NCBI RefSeq assembly: GCF_000022545.1
Contig: NC_012883.1
Location: 1,480,276 to 1,544,275 of the forward strand
Origin: Thermococcus sibiricus MM 739
GTDB taxonomy: Archaea; Methanobacteriota_B; Thermococci; Thermococcales; Thermococcaceae
Reading direction: 5' to 3'
DNA: 64,000 nt
Positions within the stretch are counted from its first letter, which is position 1. Each line of letters starts with the position of its first letter. Under the pieces are notes generated by a model, which was not told where the DNA came from, searched no databases, and worked only from the letters and a program-made list of their open reading frames with translations. The translations under genes and the position numbers were made by a program. Below are positions 52,337 through 61,248 of the stretch, piece after piece.

Positions 52337-52686
52337 AGCTCACTAACCTCGTAAATGAGTCTATCTTCTTCCTCTTTCACCAATTTTGCCTCGTAGCGTT
52401 TTATCTGCCCGTTGGTGTTTACCTCCATGATTACCTTCTTAGGGGCAAACTTTTCATCCGTGCTGAACTCCTTTGTCTCTATCGCCTGGGTGAAGAAGTC
52501 GCCATTCCTCTCGAACTTGAAGACGAGAGTATCTCCTTCAAGCTGATACTCTTTGTAAACTGCTCCACCCATTCTAAAAGTGGCTTTAAGGGCCACGTAA
52601 CTACCGGTTTCCTTTAAGCCCAGCACATAAATCCCTCCAGCTACTCCAAGCAAAACCACTACTAAAGCTGCAAAAACTTTTCTCAT
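52333..52686 (-). CDS. Exported or membrane-anchored hypothetical protein
   Basis: 117 residues. An N-terminal helix VFAALVVVLLGVAGGIYVLG (residues 4-23) is a signal anchor. The rest is beta-rich (LEGDTLVFKFERNGDFF, KVIMEVNTNGQIKRYEAKL) and likely faces the cell exterior. There is no lipobox cysteine. The gene lies between the nitroreductase and a thioredoxin-like gene. No family recognised. Confidence 0.65.
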   Translation of the reverse strand: MRKVFAALVVVLLGVAGGIYVLGLKETGSYVALKATFRMGGAVYKEYQLEGDTLVFKFERNGDFFTQAIETKEFSTDEKFAPKKVIMEVNTNGQIKRYEAKLVKEEEDRLIYEVSEL

Positions 52687-52756
52687 AATGTTTCACCTCA
52701 GTTTATTTTCCCCTAAAAACATAAAAAGGTTCTGAAAGCTTCAAATGGATTTGAAG

Positions 52757-53062
52757 CTAACACTCATGGAGCTCTTCAATTTTCGCCAAGACTTCTTCTT
52801 TGCTCCTTATTAGGTTCTGTCTTGCAACTTCTTTACCGTCCTTGAGATAGACAAGCGTGGGGACGTTCAAAACCTCAAAACGCTTCACAATATTACTCCA
52901 TTTTTCAGCGCCCACATGAATAAACCTTATTTCAGAAAACTCTTCGCTTACCTCTTCCATAAAGCTCTCTACTAATCTGCACGGCGGACAGCCCTGAATT
53001 GAAAACCAGAGCACAACCTTTCCCCTATTGAAATCAATCTTTCCATCATATTCGTGAATCAT
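52757..53062 (-). CDS. Thioredoxin-like protein with CPPC active site
   Basis: 101 residues of the thioredoxin fold. The active site is SIQGCPPCRLVESF near residues 20-33, with CPPC instead of the usual CGPC. The cis-proline segment LNVPTLVYLKDGKEV is present. It probably acts as a cytoplasmic thiol reductant and could serve the ArsC or Cu proteins nearby. GGTGGTG precedes the ATG. CopA lies 43 bases downstream on the same strand, so both may be transcribed together. Confidence 0.87.
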   Translation of the reverse strand: MIHEYDGKIDFNRGKVVLWFSIQGCPPCRLVESFMEEVSEEFSEIRFIHVGAEKWSNIVKRFEVLNVPTLVYLKDGKEVARQNLIRSKEEVLAKIEELHEC

Positions 53063-53105
53063 GTTCGCACCACCATAATTTTGTCTTCAAAAAATAAAAA
53101 GGTTG

Positions 53106-55505
53106 TCAAATCTTGACCCGCTTGAGCATGAGGGAGTTAGCAACTACGCTTACACTACTCAGACTCATCGCCCCAGCCGCCCACTCCGGCTGGAACGTTA
53201 TTTCAAAGAGCAAGAAGGCGAGCCCGGCCGCGAAGGGTATCAGTATGGTGTTGTAGAACATAGCCCAGAATATATTCTGCTTTATCTTTCCAATGGTCTT
53301 CTGGCTAAGTTTTATCGCCTTGACCACGTCCTTTGGATCGTTTTTGACCAGCACTATGTCACCGCTCTCCATCGCTATGTCCGTAGCATTTCCAACGGCT
53401 ATACCAACATCTGCCTGCGCTAGGGCGGGGGCATCGTTTATGCCGTCTCCGACGAAGATTACTATCTCCCCCTTCTCCTGGAGCTTCTTAACCTCACCCG
53501 CCTTATCCTGAGGCAGGACCTCGGCCAAAACGTAGTCAACCCCCAGCTGCTTTGCTATCGCATTCGCAGTCCTCTTATTGTCGCCGGTGATCATGCCAAC
53601 CTTCTTGTCCATTCTGTGGAGCTCCTCTATGACCTCCTTCGCACCCTCTTTTATCGTGTCCGCGATGCCTATTATTCCAACTATCTTGCCATCTATGGCA
53701 ACTATTATAGCCGTCTTTGCCTCATCTTCGAGCTTTTGGAGCTCTTCTTCCACATCTTCCACTGAGTAGCCTTGTTCGGTCATGAGCTTCCTGTTGCCAG
53801 CCAGTACTTCCCCTCCTCCAACGACCGCTCTAACTCCTTTACCGGTTATTGCCTCAAATTCCTCCGGCTCTTCAAGCCCAAGGCTCATCTCCTGGACCTT
53901 TTTCACGAGTGCTTCTCCAAGGGGGTGCTCGGAGCGCTTCTCAGCGGATGCAACCAGTCTCAAAAGCTCCTTCTCGTCCATTCCAAAGGTTATCACATCA
54001 GTAACCTCTGGCCTACCCTTTGTGAGCGTGCCTGTCTTGTCGAAGAGCACAACCGTTGCCTTTCTCGCTATTTCAAGCGCTTCGCCGTTTTTGATGAGTA
54101 TTCCCATCTCCGCCCCCTTACCGATACCGACGGTTAAAGCCGTTGGAGTCGCCAGACCGAAGGCGCACGGGCAGGCAATAACGAGGACGCTAAGCAGTGT
54201 CGTGAACCCGAACACCAGAGGCTTGCCCGCTATGAAGTACCAGTAGGCAAAGGAGAGCAAAGCGATCACTAGTACCGCAGGTATGAAATATGTCACCACG
54301 GTATCCGCGAGTCTCTGCACAGGGGGTCTTGTGTTTTGGGCCTCCTCGACAAGCTTTATTATCTGGGCAAGGAGTGTATCCCTCCCGACTTTTTCCGCTT
54401 TAATTTTTAGGACCGAATTCTTGTTTATGGTCCCGCCGATGACCTTGTCTCCGAACTTCTTGAGGCTGGGAATCGGCTCACCGGTTATCATGGACTCGTC
54501 AACGTAGCTCTCGCCCTCAATGACAACGCCATCCACTGGAATCTTCCCGCCGGGCTTCACTATGACGATGTCCCCAACTTTAACTTCGCTTATCGGGACC
54601 TCAATTTCCTTTCCGTCCCTTACAACGGTGGCCTTCTTTGCCTGAAGCCCTATAAGCTTCTTTATCGCCTCGCTCGTTTTTCCCTTCGCTCTCGCCTCAA
54701 GGAAACGACCGAGGAGCAAAAATGCCATGAGAAGAACGCTGGCCTCGTAAAAGTTGAACTCCCTGGGAACCAGGCCGAACGTTGCCAGGACGCTCGTCAG
54801 GTAGGCCGAGCCTATGCCGAGGGCGTACATGACCTCCATATTGAGGGTTTTGTGCTTGAGCGAAGAGTAGGCTTTCTTGAAAATGCCCCTGCCGGCGTAG
54901 GCTATCGCCATGGTCGCAAGGATAAACTGGACGTAGATCAGGTTCTCAATGTGGATCCCGAACCTCTTAAGCTGCATGGAGAGAAAGAGTGGTATTCCGA
55001 CACCCCAGGCAATAAGAAGGTTGCGCTTCATCTCTTTGAGATGCCTCTCCCGCACCTCCTTCTCTATATCACGCGTTTCCTCACCCTCTACGCCCAAAAA
55101 ATCATATCCAACACCCTCAATGGCTCTTCTAATGTCTTCAACATCGACAGACGAAGGATTGTAGGATATCCTCGCTGTTTCTGTCGCGAGGTTGACGCTC
55201 ACATCGAGAACGCCGGGCAGTTCGTCAATTGCTTTTTCAACAGTTTTGGCGCACATGGCGCACGTCATCCCGCCGACTTTGACCACTACATTCTTACGCT
55301 CCCTTATCACCTCGTAGCCAACATCTTCTATGGCCTGAATTATCTTATTCAGACTGACCTTTGACTCGTCAAAGTCAACGAAGACGGTCTCGCTGTTTAG
55401 GTTTGCCTTTGCCGTCTTTACTCCCTCCAGTTGGGACAGGGCTATCTCTATGGTTTTAACGCACATAGCACAGGTCATGCCATTGACTTTAAGAGTGATC
55501 TTCAT
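53106..55505 (-). CDS. copA: Copper-exporting P1B-type ATPase CopA
   Basis: 799 residues from the ATG at 55505 (GGTGG upstream). Two N-terminal heavy-metal domains each have GMTCAMC (near residues 10 and 80). Then come the transmembrane region, the actuator with TGEP (near 338), the ion-binding CPC in IACPCAFGLATP, the phosphorylated Asp in DKTGTLTKG, the HP motif SEHPLG and the hinge GDGINDAPAL. It pumps Cu(I) out of the cell. CopR is divergent on the other side of a 120-base control region. Confidence 0.96.
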   Translation of the reverse strand: MKITLKVNGMTCAMCVKTIEIALSQLEGVKTAKANLNSETVFVDFDESKVSLNKIIQAIEDVGYEVIRERKNVVVKVGGMTCAMCAKTVEKAIDELPGVLDVSVNLATETARISYNPSSVDVEDIRRAIEGVGYDFLGVEGEETRDIEKEVRERHLKEMKRNLLIAWGVGIPLFLSMQLKRFGIHIENLIYVQFILATMAIAYAGRGIFKKAYSSLKHKTLNMEVMYALGIGSAYLTSVLATFGLVPREFNFYEASVLLMAFLLLGRFLEARAKGKTSEAIKKLIGLQAKKATVVRDGKEIEVPISEVKVGDIVIVKPGGKIPVDGVVIEGESYVDESMITGEPIPSLKKFGDKVIGGTINKNSVLKIKAEKVGRDTLLAQIIKLVEEAQNTRPPVQRLADTVVTYFIPAVLVIALLSFAYWYFIAGKPLVFGFTTLLSVLVIACPCAFGLATPTALTVGIGKGAEMGILIKNGEALEIARKATVVLFDKTGTLTKGRPEVTDVITFGMDEKELLRLVASAEKRSEHPLGEALVKKVQEMSLGLEEPEEFEAITGKGVRAVVGGGEVLAGNRKLMTEQGYSVEDVEEELQKLEDEAKTAIIVAIDGKIVGIIGIADTIKEGAKEVIEELHRMDKKVGMITGDNKRTANAIAKQLGVDYVLAEVLPQDKAGEVKKLQEKGEIVIFVGDGINDAPALAQADVGIAVGNATDIAMESGDIVLVKNDPKDVVKAIKLSQKTIGKIKQNIFWAMFYNTILIPFAAGLAFLLFEITFQPEWAAGAMSLSSVSVVANSLMLKRVKI

Positions 55506-55517
55506 TATTGCCACCAA

Positions 55518-55625
55518 TATTTACTCTTCAGCAGAACTTATGTGTATTATCCATGTCAAAATGCAAATTTTAACCGAATATTTTTTATATTTTGATAAAC
55601 AACATCCAGATGAAGGTGTGTTAAC
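55518..55625. promoter_or_regulatory. Divergent copA-copR control region
   Basis: The 108 bases between the divergent starts contain TTTTTTATATTTTGAT as a TATA-like stretch for copR and AT-rich sequence toward copA. CopR of Thermococcales is known to bind its own and the copA promoter, so an operator is expected here; I see no clear palindrome. Confidence 0.45.
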
Positions 55626-56228
55626 ATGACCAAGCTGGATGATCTGGACCTGAAGCTCATATACCTCTTGCTGGACAACGCGAGGCTCAGCATATCGGAG
55701 CTTGCTGAAAGGCTCGGCATCAGCAGGCCAACCGTCAAATCCCGACTGGAGAAGCTCGAAAAGGAAGGCGTTATCCGGGGATACACAATAAAGCTTAACC
55801 CCGAGCTCCTGAGGGCACACAATGTTGTGGCACTGATAGTTAAGACAGAAAAACCGGAAAAAATGGACGAGCTTGAGGAAATAATTGAAATAAACCGCTT
55901 CACGAGCACTAAGTACCTCATAAAGGTCGCCGTGAATAGTATGGAAGACCTCAAACGAGTTATTGAAGAAACCAGTGTTGAGGTCATTGAGGTAATGCCG
56001 ATCCTTGAGGGCAGGGAAAAGAGACTCAAGCCCAAAATAAAGGTGCCCTTCAAGTGTGATTACTGTGGAAAAGAGATAATTGGAGAGCCGATAGTCCACA
56101 AATATCACAACAAAGTCTACTTCTTCTGCTGTCCAACGTGCCTGAGAGAGTTCAAGAGGACAAGGGAGAACATAGAAAAGTTCAAGCTAAAAGAAGAAGA
56201 CAAAGTAGAGCACGCTCACGAGCACTAA
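55626..56228 (+). CDS. copR: Copper-responsive regulator CopR (Lrp/AsnC HTH plus TRASH domain)
   Basis: 200 residues. Residues 1-60 form the Lrp/AsnC winged helix (LISELAERLGISRPTVKSRLEKL-type). A RAM-like part follows. Residues ~140-185 are the TRASH metal-sensing domain with CDYCGKEI and FFCCPTCLREF, giving CX2C and CX2C-type ligands for Cu(I). The C-terminus adds a His-rich EHAHEH tail. It is divergent from copA, the usual arrangement for Thermococcus CopR. GGTGTG lies before the ATG. Confidence 0.93.
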   Translation: MTKLDDLDLKLIYLLLDNARLSISELAERLGISRPTVKSRLEKLEKEGVIRGYTIKLNPELLRAHNVVALIVKTEKPEKMDELEEIIEINRFTSTKYLIKVAVNSMEDLKRVIEETSVEVIEVMPILEGREKRLKPKIKVPFKCDYCGKEIIGEPIVHKYHNKVYFFCCPTCLREFKRTRENIEKFKLKEEDKVEHAHEH

Positions 56229-56933
56229 GACAAGACCCATCGCCAGATCTCCCCGTCCACTCATTTTTGAAAGCTTATTAACTGCTCCACTAAGCTTACC
56301 GTATTTATTCCCATAGTGAAAGCCTAAGGTCACTAAAGCCAGAGGAAGGACGGATATCCCAACAAACATGCCTAAAAGGGCAGCTCTAATACTAAAGGAG
56401 AACCCATCAGATAACAGAGACGTTACTAAAAGATATGAAGGTAGAACACATGAGAGGGATAGAAATGACATTACACCTCCAACTAAGAAGGCACTTGCTG
56501 GTGAAGTAGCCTTTTCGAGAATCCTGTTGCTTTTTTCTCTTAATGGATTGCTTGTAGATATCTTTACGTATCCGAGGGAAGAGAGTATCTTATATAGTCC
56601 TACTGCAATTCCAAAAGCCACAACAAAATGTCTCAAGAACAAAAATTTTCCGTGGAGACTCATCAAAGCAGAGGCTATAACACTGTATCCAAGAAAAGCA
56701 CCCGCTGTAAATGAAAATCCAACTTTGAGGACTCTATTTTCATCAACTAAGGCTATCATTGAGAGAAGGAACACTATCATCAGGAAGATAGATGGTCTCA
56801 ATGCATTTAAGATTCCAAGAGCTATCACTGAAAGTGTCGTCAACCCTGTAAACTCCGTGAACTCAGAGATAGGCTCAGCGAGAGCATTTTTAGCCATCAG
56901 AGCAAACAAGAATAGAGTAAAGACCTTTTTCAT
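56187..56933 (-). CDS. CcdA/DsbD-like membrane protein
   Basis: 248 residues with about seven membrane helices after an N-terminal signal-like helix (KVFTLFLFALMAKNALA). Features resemble the CcdA/DsbD thiol-transport membrane domain: GILNALRPSIFLMIVFLLSM, AGAFLGYSVIA and LSLSCVLPSYLL. One cysteine in SLSCVLPS is kept, but the first of the usual pair is replaced by Arg in NALRPS (most relatives have CxPC or NPC), so the redox role is in doubt. GGTGAT precedes the ATG at 56933. The 3' end overlaps copR. Confidence 0.72.
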   Translation of the reverse strand: MKKVFTLFLFALMAKNALAEPISEFTEFTGLTTLSVIALGILNALRPSIFLMIVFLLSMIALVDENRVLKVGFSFTAGAFLGYSVIASALMSLHGKFLFLRHFVVAFGIAVGLYKILSSLGYVKISTSNPLREKSNRILEKATSPASAFLVGGVMSFLSLSCVLPSYLLVTSLLSDGFSFSIRAALLGMFVGISVLPLALVTLGFHYGNKYGKLSGAVNKLSKMSGRGDLAMGLVLVLVSVLYFVFFF

Positions 56934-56956
56934 TGTTATCACCTAATCATGAGCAA

Positions 56957-57310
56957 TCAATGCTCCATTGAAGGCCTGCTTGTACGGATGATTTTCACTG
57001 TTGAATTGTTTTTCATAGATATATTAACGTTATCCCCCTTGGAAAGGCATGGTACCTCTATGGGATGTGTGTAGCGTACCTTCAAAATCTCCCCGTTAGC
57101 ATTGATTATTGCAGTGCAGGTGAGCTTTGTATAATCATTATTTGGTATGCAGTCTGTATCTGCCAAAACCAGCGCTTTTTGGACATTAAGGACTTTACCT
57201 TCTACTAAATAACCAGTAAAAACATCTCCTTCCTTAGGAGTTAAAGAAAAATAGTATGATAAAAATAGCAAAAACAAAAGTAAAACTCCAAAAAAGAGGG
57301 ATTTCCTCAT
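56957..57310 (-). CDS. Membrane-anchored hypothetical protein
   Basis: 117 residues. An N-terminal helix (LFFGVLLLFLLFLSYYFSL) anchors a beta-rich extracytoplasmic domain that reads VFTGYLVEGKVLNVQKALVLA, DTDCIPNNDYTKLTCTAI and VPCLSKGDNVNISMKNNS. Three cysteines in the domain may form a disulfide. It is 23 bases upstream of the CcdA/DsbD-like gene on the same strand, so the two probably act together in thiol chemistry outside the membrane. Family unknown. Confidence 0.65.
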   Translation of the reverse strand: MRKSLFFGVLLLFLLFLSYYFSLTPKEGDVFTGYLVEGKVLNVQKALVLADTDCIPNNDYTKLTCTAIINANGEILKVRYTHPIEVPCLSKGDNVNISMKNNSTVKIIRTSRPSMEH

Positions 57311-57353
57311 AATATCAGCCCCTTAAAAACATAAATGAAAAGAATTATGGAAT

Positions 57354-57707
57354 TCATTCATTTTCTTCCTCCTCTTCAATCCCCATATACCTCTCGCAGG
57401 TCTCGTGCATCTCTTTCCAGCCTTCGCCCATATACTTCTCCATTATTGGCTCCATACCTTTTTTCATCTCCTCGTGCATTTCGGCGAAGTCGCCGCTGGC
57501 CATGTGCTCTTCCGTTTCCTGATACATCTCGTCATCCATCATGCCGTGAACCATCATTCCACCCTGTATATGACCCGTCATTGGCCCAAATCCGTTCCAA
57601 AGACTATCCCTTTCACTCTGGTCAGGTGCCCCCGAATGAGCCAGACTGTAGGGGATCGCGATGATTACTCCAATTATGAATCCAATTAGCAGTGATTTCC
57701 ACTCCAT
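57354..57707 (-). CDS. Exported Met/His-rich, probably copper-binding protein
   Basis: 117 residues. A signal peptide (LLIGFIIGVIIAIPYSLAHS) is followed by a mature part very rich in Met, His and Glu: GPMTGHIQGGMMVHGMMDDEMYQ, HEEMKKGMEPIMEKYMGEG and EMHETCERYMG. Met/His clusters of this type bind Cu(I)/Cu(II) outside the membrane. Its location beside CopA, CopR and a CcdA-like protein supports metal handling. The C-terminus is an acidic Glu repeat. No named family. Confidence 0.75.
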   Translation of the reverse strand: MEWKSLLIGFIIGVIIAIPYSLAHSGAPDQSERDSLWNGFGPMTGHIQGGMMVHGMMDDEMYQETEEHMASGDFAEMHEEMKKGMEPIMEKYMGEGWKEMHETCERYMGIEEEEENE

Positions 57708-57859
57708 CTTAAATCACCTCCTGTTATCCAAATATTATATAAAGGGGGATGTTAATTAGGGTTATTATTTTCAATATGGCAACTAAAAAACTGATTCTTT
57801 GTTGGAATGGAAGAGTAAGTTTAATTGAATTTCATAAATATAATAAATAGGTGAAAATC

Positions 57860-58462
57860 ATGAACCCAGCAAAAAGATATGATAAATTTTCAAAAATTTA
57901 TGACATCTTCGAGAGCCCAATGGAAATGATGGCGTTTTCAAAGTACCGAAAGAAAGCGTTGAGCCTGGTTAAGGGCAAAGTTCTCGAAATAGGTGTTGGA
58001 ACCGGAAAGAACCTGCTCTACTATCCTCCCGATGTTGAGGTGGTTGGTATAGACTTCAGCAGTGGGATGCTCGAAAAGGCCGAGGAGAAGAGAAAAGAGC
58101 TCGGTTTGAAAAACGTTAAGCTCCTTCTGATGGATACCCAAAATATGGAATTTGATGACAACACTTTTGATACCGTAGTCAGCACTTTTGTGTTCTGCAC
58201 CGTTCCCGACCCAGTTAAAGGGCTGAAAGAGGCCTACAGGGTCTTAAAGCCTGGAGGCAGGACAATATTTTTAGAACATATGAAAAGCCAGTCAAAGCTT
58301 TTAAACGTCCCCCTTTACCTCATGGAGCCGTTCATAAAAACGCTGCTTGGCACGTCGCTACTCAGAGAAACTCAAAAGAACATTGAAAAAGCCGGCTTTA
58401 AGATAGAGAAAGTTGAGAACCTATTCTTTGATATTGTGAGGCTGATTGTAGCAACAAAATAA
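57860..58462 (+). CDS. Class I SAM-dependent methyltransferase
   Basis: 200 residues from the ATG at 57860 (GGTGAAAATC upstream). Motif I VLEIGVGTGKNLLYYP near residue 42, the acidic VVGIDFSSGMLEKAEE and LKPGGRTIFLEHMKS near residue 132 show the UbiE/COQ5-like group. The substrate is unknown; small-molecule or metalloid (arsenite-type) methylation is possible but ArsM cysteines are not seen. It sits in the metal region on its own. Confidence 0.85.
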   Translation: MNPAKRYDKFSKIYDIFESPMEMMAFSKYRKKALSLVKGKVLEIGVGTGKNLLYYPPDVEVVGIDFSSGMLEKAEEKRKELGLKNVKLLLMDTQNMEFDDNTFDTVVSTFVFCTVPDPVKGLKEAYRVLKPGGRTIFLEHMKSQSKLLNVPLYLMEPFIKTLLGTSLLRETQKNIEKAGFKIEKVENLFFDIVRLIVATK

Positions 58463-58479
58463 ATTCAAAAAGAGAGCCT

Positions 58480-58773
58480 TCAGCCCCCTAAGAGCTTCCT
58501 TTTTCTTCTCTCGTACTCATCGTCGTCTATTTCACCCCTTGCGTATTTCTCGTCAAGTATCTCAAGCGCTCTCTTTTTCGATGTACTGCCTGAACTCTGG
58601 TCGAGTATCCACCTAATGAACCACGCCACTCCCGCTATTATCGCACCCCAGAACAGGAGCATGAGGATTGCTCCGAACCACCCAAACCAGCCAAATCCCA
58701 TCATGTGATGCCACCCCCATTCTCCATCTCCAGCATGGGCCAGAATCTCTCGTCCTAAACTTTCAAACATCAT
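58480..58773 (-). CDS. SHOCT-domain membrane protein
   Basis: 97 residues. A Gly/Trp-rich start (HMMGFGWFGWFGAILMLLFWG) leads into two membrane helices; the C-terminal ~30 residues are the SHOCT domain (RALEILDEKYARGEIDDDEYERR). The N-terminus has HAGDGEWGWHHMMG, a His/Met cluster that may bind metal. Such proteins are common next to copper genes. The stop is 17 bases from the methyltransferase stop, tail to tail. Confidence 0.82.
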   Translation of the reverse strand: MMFESLGREILAHAGDGEWGWHHMMGFGWFGWFGAILMLLFWGAIIAGVAWFIRWILDQSSGSTSKKRALEILDEKYARGEIDDDEYERRKRKLLGG

Positions 58774-58980
58774 TTTGATTGCCTCAAATACTACTTAGTG
58801 GTAAAGGATATAGGGTTTATTATTGCAACATCAAAAATTTTCTTGGTGAATTTTCTCAGAATGGAATGACTCTTCCATTAATTAATGATGTTTTGCAGGA
58901 ACGATGTTTAAAATTTGGGTTCAGGTGATCAAGATAGTGGGTTCTGATTGACATACCACGTCTGGAACGCTATGAAACAA
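58774..58980. other. Gene-free stretch
   Basis: About 200 bases. It contains TATA-like AT-rich sequence and a weak box C/D look-alike near 58933 (GTGATCA ... CTGA ... CTGG) that I do not accept. No gene or repeat is seen. Confidence 0.4.
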
Positions 58981-59883
58981 TTATTCCAGAGACAATATAT
59001 ACACCCCAATGAACATCAAAACGCCGAAAAATGCCTTAACTGTCGTGAAGCTCTCCCCGAGAACCAAAAAAGCAAAAATGGCACCCACTAAGGAAGAGGT
59101 TGAAAAAATTGCCCCCGTTTTCATTGCTCCGATCTCCCTCAAAGCGAACAGAAACAGCACGAGGGAAAAGCCTATGCTGAAGGCACCGACCGTGAACACG
59201 TAGGGAATGCTCTGAAGCGGGACATGGAGAGAAACCTCAACCAGAGATGCCAGAATTAACAATGCAGCTCCCCCAAACAGTCCCTTCAGCGAGGTTACTA
59301 AGAACAGATCCCTCTTAACGCTCAGCAGCTTGCTCAAGTTGTTGTCTATGGCCCAAGAAAGGCCCGCCAGGAGTATCAAGATATTCCCGAGGAGGCCCTT
59401 ACTAAGCTCTACTTCCCTGAAGTTTTCCGTGGAGATAACAACGGTCCCGATTAGGATTAGGAGAATTCCAATTCCACTTCTCCGCGATGCTTTTTCCTTA
59501 AAGACTAAAAGGGCTATTAAAACCGTGAATAACGTTTCGGTGTTGAGAAGCAAAGACGCATTAACGGCCGTCGTGTTGTTCAGACCGAACATGAACGAGA
59601 GAGGTCCCAGAAAGGAGCCGAACAGAACCACAAAAGCTAGTATCACGATATCCCGCCCTGAAAAGGATTCTTGAGTTTTAACGCCAGATTCAAACTTTTT
59701 GAGGATTCTCTCTTTGACCGGGGTGAATCTAAGAAGCATCAACACTATCCCTGCGGTCAGATAAACGCTCCCTGCTACCACCATTGGATGGACATCTCTA
59801 AGGGCGATTTTATTCAGCGTTGAGCTTATTCCAAAGAGGAAAGCTGCTAAAACTGCGCTCACATAGCCGTAGTGATGCGTCAT
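58981..59883 (-). CDS. EamA/DMT-family transporter
   Basis: 300 residues with ten membrane helices in two five-helix EamA repeats. The first begins YVSAVLAAFLFGISSTLNK; the second begins LILLAGLSWAIDNNLSK near residue 168. LGESFTTVKAFFGVLMFIGVY closes the second repeat. The family exports metabolites such as amino acids; the substrate is unknown. Codon use is GC-rich. Confidence 0.88.
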   Translation of the reverse strand: MTHHYGYVSAVLAAFLFGISSTLNKIALRDVHPMVVAGSVYLTAGIVLMLLRFTPVKERILKKFESGVKTQESFSGRDIVILAFVVLFGSFLGPLSFMFGLNNTTAVNASLLLNTETLFTVLIALLVFKEKASRRSGIGILLILIGTVVISTENFREVELSKGLLGNILILLAGLSWAIDNNLSKLLSVKRDLFLVTSLKGLFGGAALLILASLVEVSLHVPLQSIPYVFTVGAFSIGFSLVLFLFALREIGAMKTGAIFSTSSLVGAIFAFLVLGESFTTVKAFFGVLMFIGVYILSLE

Positions 59884-60084
59884 GGGAAAGAATACAAAAG
59901 AGGGAGTTATAAACGTATTTCACACGAAAAATATAAGAGTAATACAAAGTTGCATCATTTTGAGCAGAGTAGCACCAATCAAAAAGTATGACAAGATATC
60001 TTTGAAAACGTCTGTTTTGAAAGGAGTTGCTTTATGAAAGGTTAGAAAAAAGCTTAAGATTAGGAAAAAGAAAAGTTAAATTCC

Positions 60085-60303
60085 TCAACAGCCCCCTTCA
60101 CCTATCTCAACCTCGTAGCCGTAGCGCTTTATCGCGTTGATAATATCATCCAAGGTGACCTTTCCGGGGTCAAACTCAACTACCGCCTTCTTTTCTTCGA
60201 GGGTGACCTCGCCCTTCGCTCCAACGCGCTCGATGGCCTTAGTTATCCTCATGACGCAGTGCTTACAGCTCATGTTTGGTATCTTCAAAACCGCCTTTAC
60301 CAT
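60085..60303 (-). CDS. CopZ-like heavy-metal-associated chaperone
   Basis: 72 residues from the ATG at 60303 (GGTGAT upstream). The HMA fold is complete: VLKIPNMSCKHCVMRITKAIE, where MSCKHC (residues ~10-15) binds Cu(I), and the typical VVEFDPGKVTLDDIINAIKRYGYEV second half. A CXXXC-free GEGGC tail adds one cysteine. It likely carries copper to CopA at 53106-55505. Confidence 0.92.
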   Translation of the reverse strand: MVKAVLKIPNMSCKHCVMRITKAIERVGAKGEVTLEEKKAVVEFDPGKVTLDDIINAIKRYGYEVEIGEGGC

Positions 60304-60407
60304 TGGCATCACCAAAATCATCTTGGAATGGGACTTTTATGGGACTTATTCTTTACAAAATGGAAAAATTGGAATGAAGAATCTTTAAATATTGAAAACT
60401 CATGAGA

Positions 60408-60782
60408 CTAAAGGGTCTTTATTATTTTTATCACCCTCTCCTCCATGGGCCTCATTAGTTCCACCACTCTCTCCCCCGCTATTTTCCAGGCCACACTCGG
60501 CAATGTGACGCCGAGGTAGTTTCCATCCTCGCGCCTATAACCGAAGCCTGTGCACGGAAACAAAGCCCCAATGTTGGGGTCTATTTTTACAAGCTCCGCC
60601 ACGAGTTCCTTGTCGCATATGAAAAGGAGGTGGTAGTCCGCAACTATTCCATCTTCCCTCTCCACGATTGCCACTGGAATTCTTTCCCCTATGAGGAGAA
60701 AGCCCTCCTCCTCAAGCCTCTTCTTGAAGCGCTCCCATACGAAGTCCAAGTCTTCTTCAAATTTTCTCACGTAGTAGAACAC
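60408..60782 (-). CDS. DUF302 family protein
   Basis: 124 residues from the GTG at 60782, which has GGAGGTG upstream and sits 2 bases after the stop of the CoA-binding gene. The DUF302 pattern is visible: FYYVRKFEEDLDFVWERFKK, LLFICDKELVAELVKID, and IGALFPCTGFGYRREDG with a conserved Cys. Function of the family is unknown; it often appears with redox and sulfur genes. Confidence 0.78.
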   Translation of the reverse strand: MFYYVRKFEEDLDFVWERFKKRLEEEGFLLIGERIPVAIVEREDGIVADYHLLFICDKELVAELVKIDPNIGALFPCTGFGYRREDGNYLGVTLPSVAWKIAGERVVELMRPMEERVIKIIKTL

Positions 60783-60784
60783 CC

Positions 60785-61177
60785 TCACACCTCCAGGAAC
60801 ATCTTCCTGTCGCCGGTTTCCACCATTATGCACCTGCCGAAGCTGTACTCAACTCCAGCCTTCTCCAGGAACTCTCTTATCTCCTCGCTCTCCGCTCCCG
60901 GCTGGAACCAGAGTTTTTTAAACCCGGCCTCAACAGCTTCCTTCGCCACCTGAATGCCAACTTTGGGAGGGAGAACAAAAACTATCACATCAACCTCTTT
61001 TGGAATTTCTTTAACGCTCCTGTAACACTTCAGCCCCTCTATTTCGTCGTAGTTCGGGTTGACGGGAAGAACCTCAAAGCCCTTGTTGATGAGGTCTTTC
61101 AGGATTATGTTGCCGTACTTGGTCGAATTCTTAGTAGCTCCGACGAGTGCTATCTTCTTAAACTCTTTGTGGTTCAT
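60785..61177 (-). CDS. CoA-binding protein (YccU-like)
   Basis: 130 residues from the ATG at 61177 (GGTGAG upstream). The Rossmann fold has IALVGATKNSTKYGN at residues ~8-22, VNPNYDEIEGLKCYRS and IVFVLPPKVGIQVAKEAVEAG. The GRCIMVE segment near the end is the CoA-contact part. A role in CoA-linked regulation is known in relatives; no exact job. It is co-transcribed with the DUF302 gene. Confidence 0.87.
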   Translation of the reverse strand: MNHKEFKKIALVGATKNSTKYGNIILKDLINKGFEVLPVNPNYDEIEGLKCYRSVKEIPKEVDVIVFVLPPKVGIQVAKEAVEAGFKKLWFQPGAESEEIREFLEKAGVEYSFGRCIMVETGDRKMFLEV

Positions 61178-61248
61178 TTTTCTCACCAAATCTGAATCGA
61201 AATTCACCTTTTTATACGTTGCTGGACAAAAATGGGTAAAAGAAGGAC

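Noticed and set aside
58933-58976. Box C/D RNA look-alike (GTGATCA, CTGA, TTGACAT, CTGG)
   Set aside because: Three of the four boxes deviate from consensus and the second guide is only about 7 bases long, unlike the two accepted RNAs.
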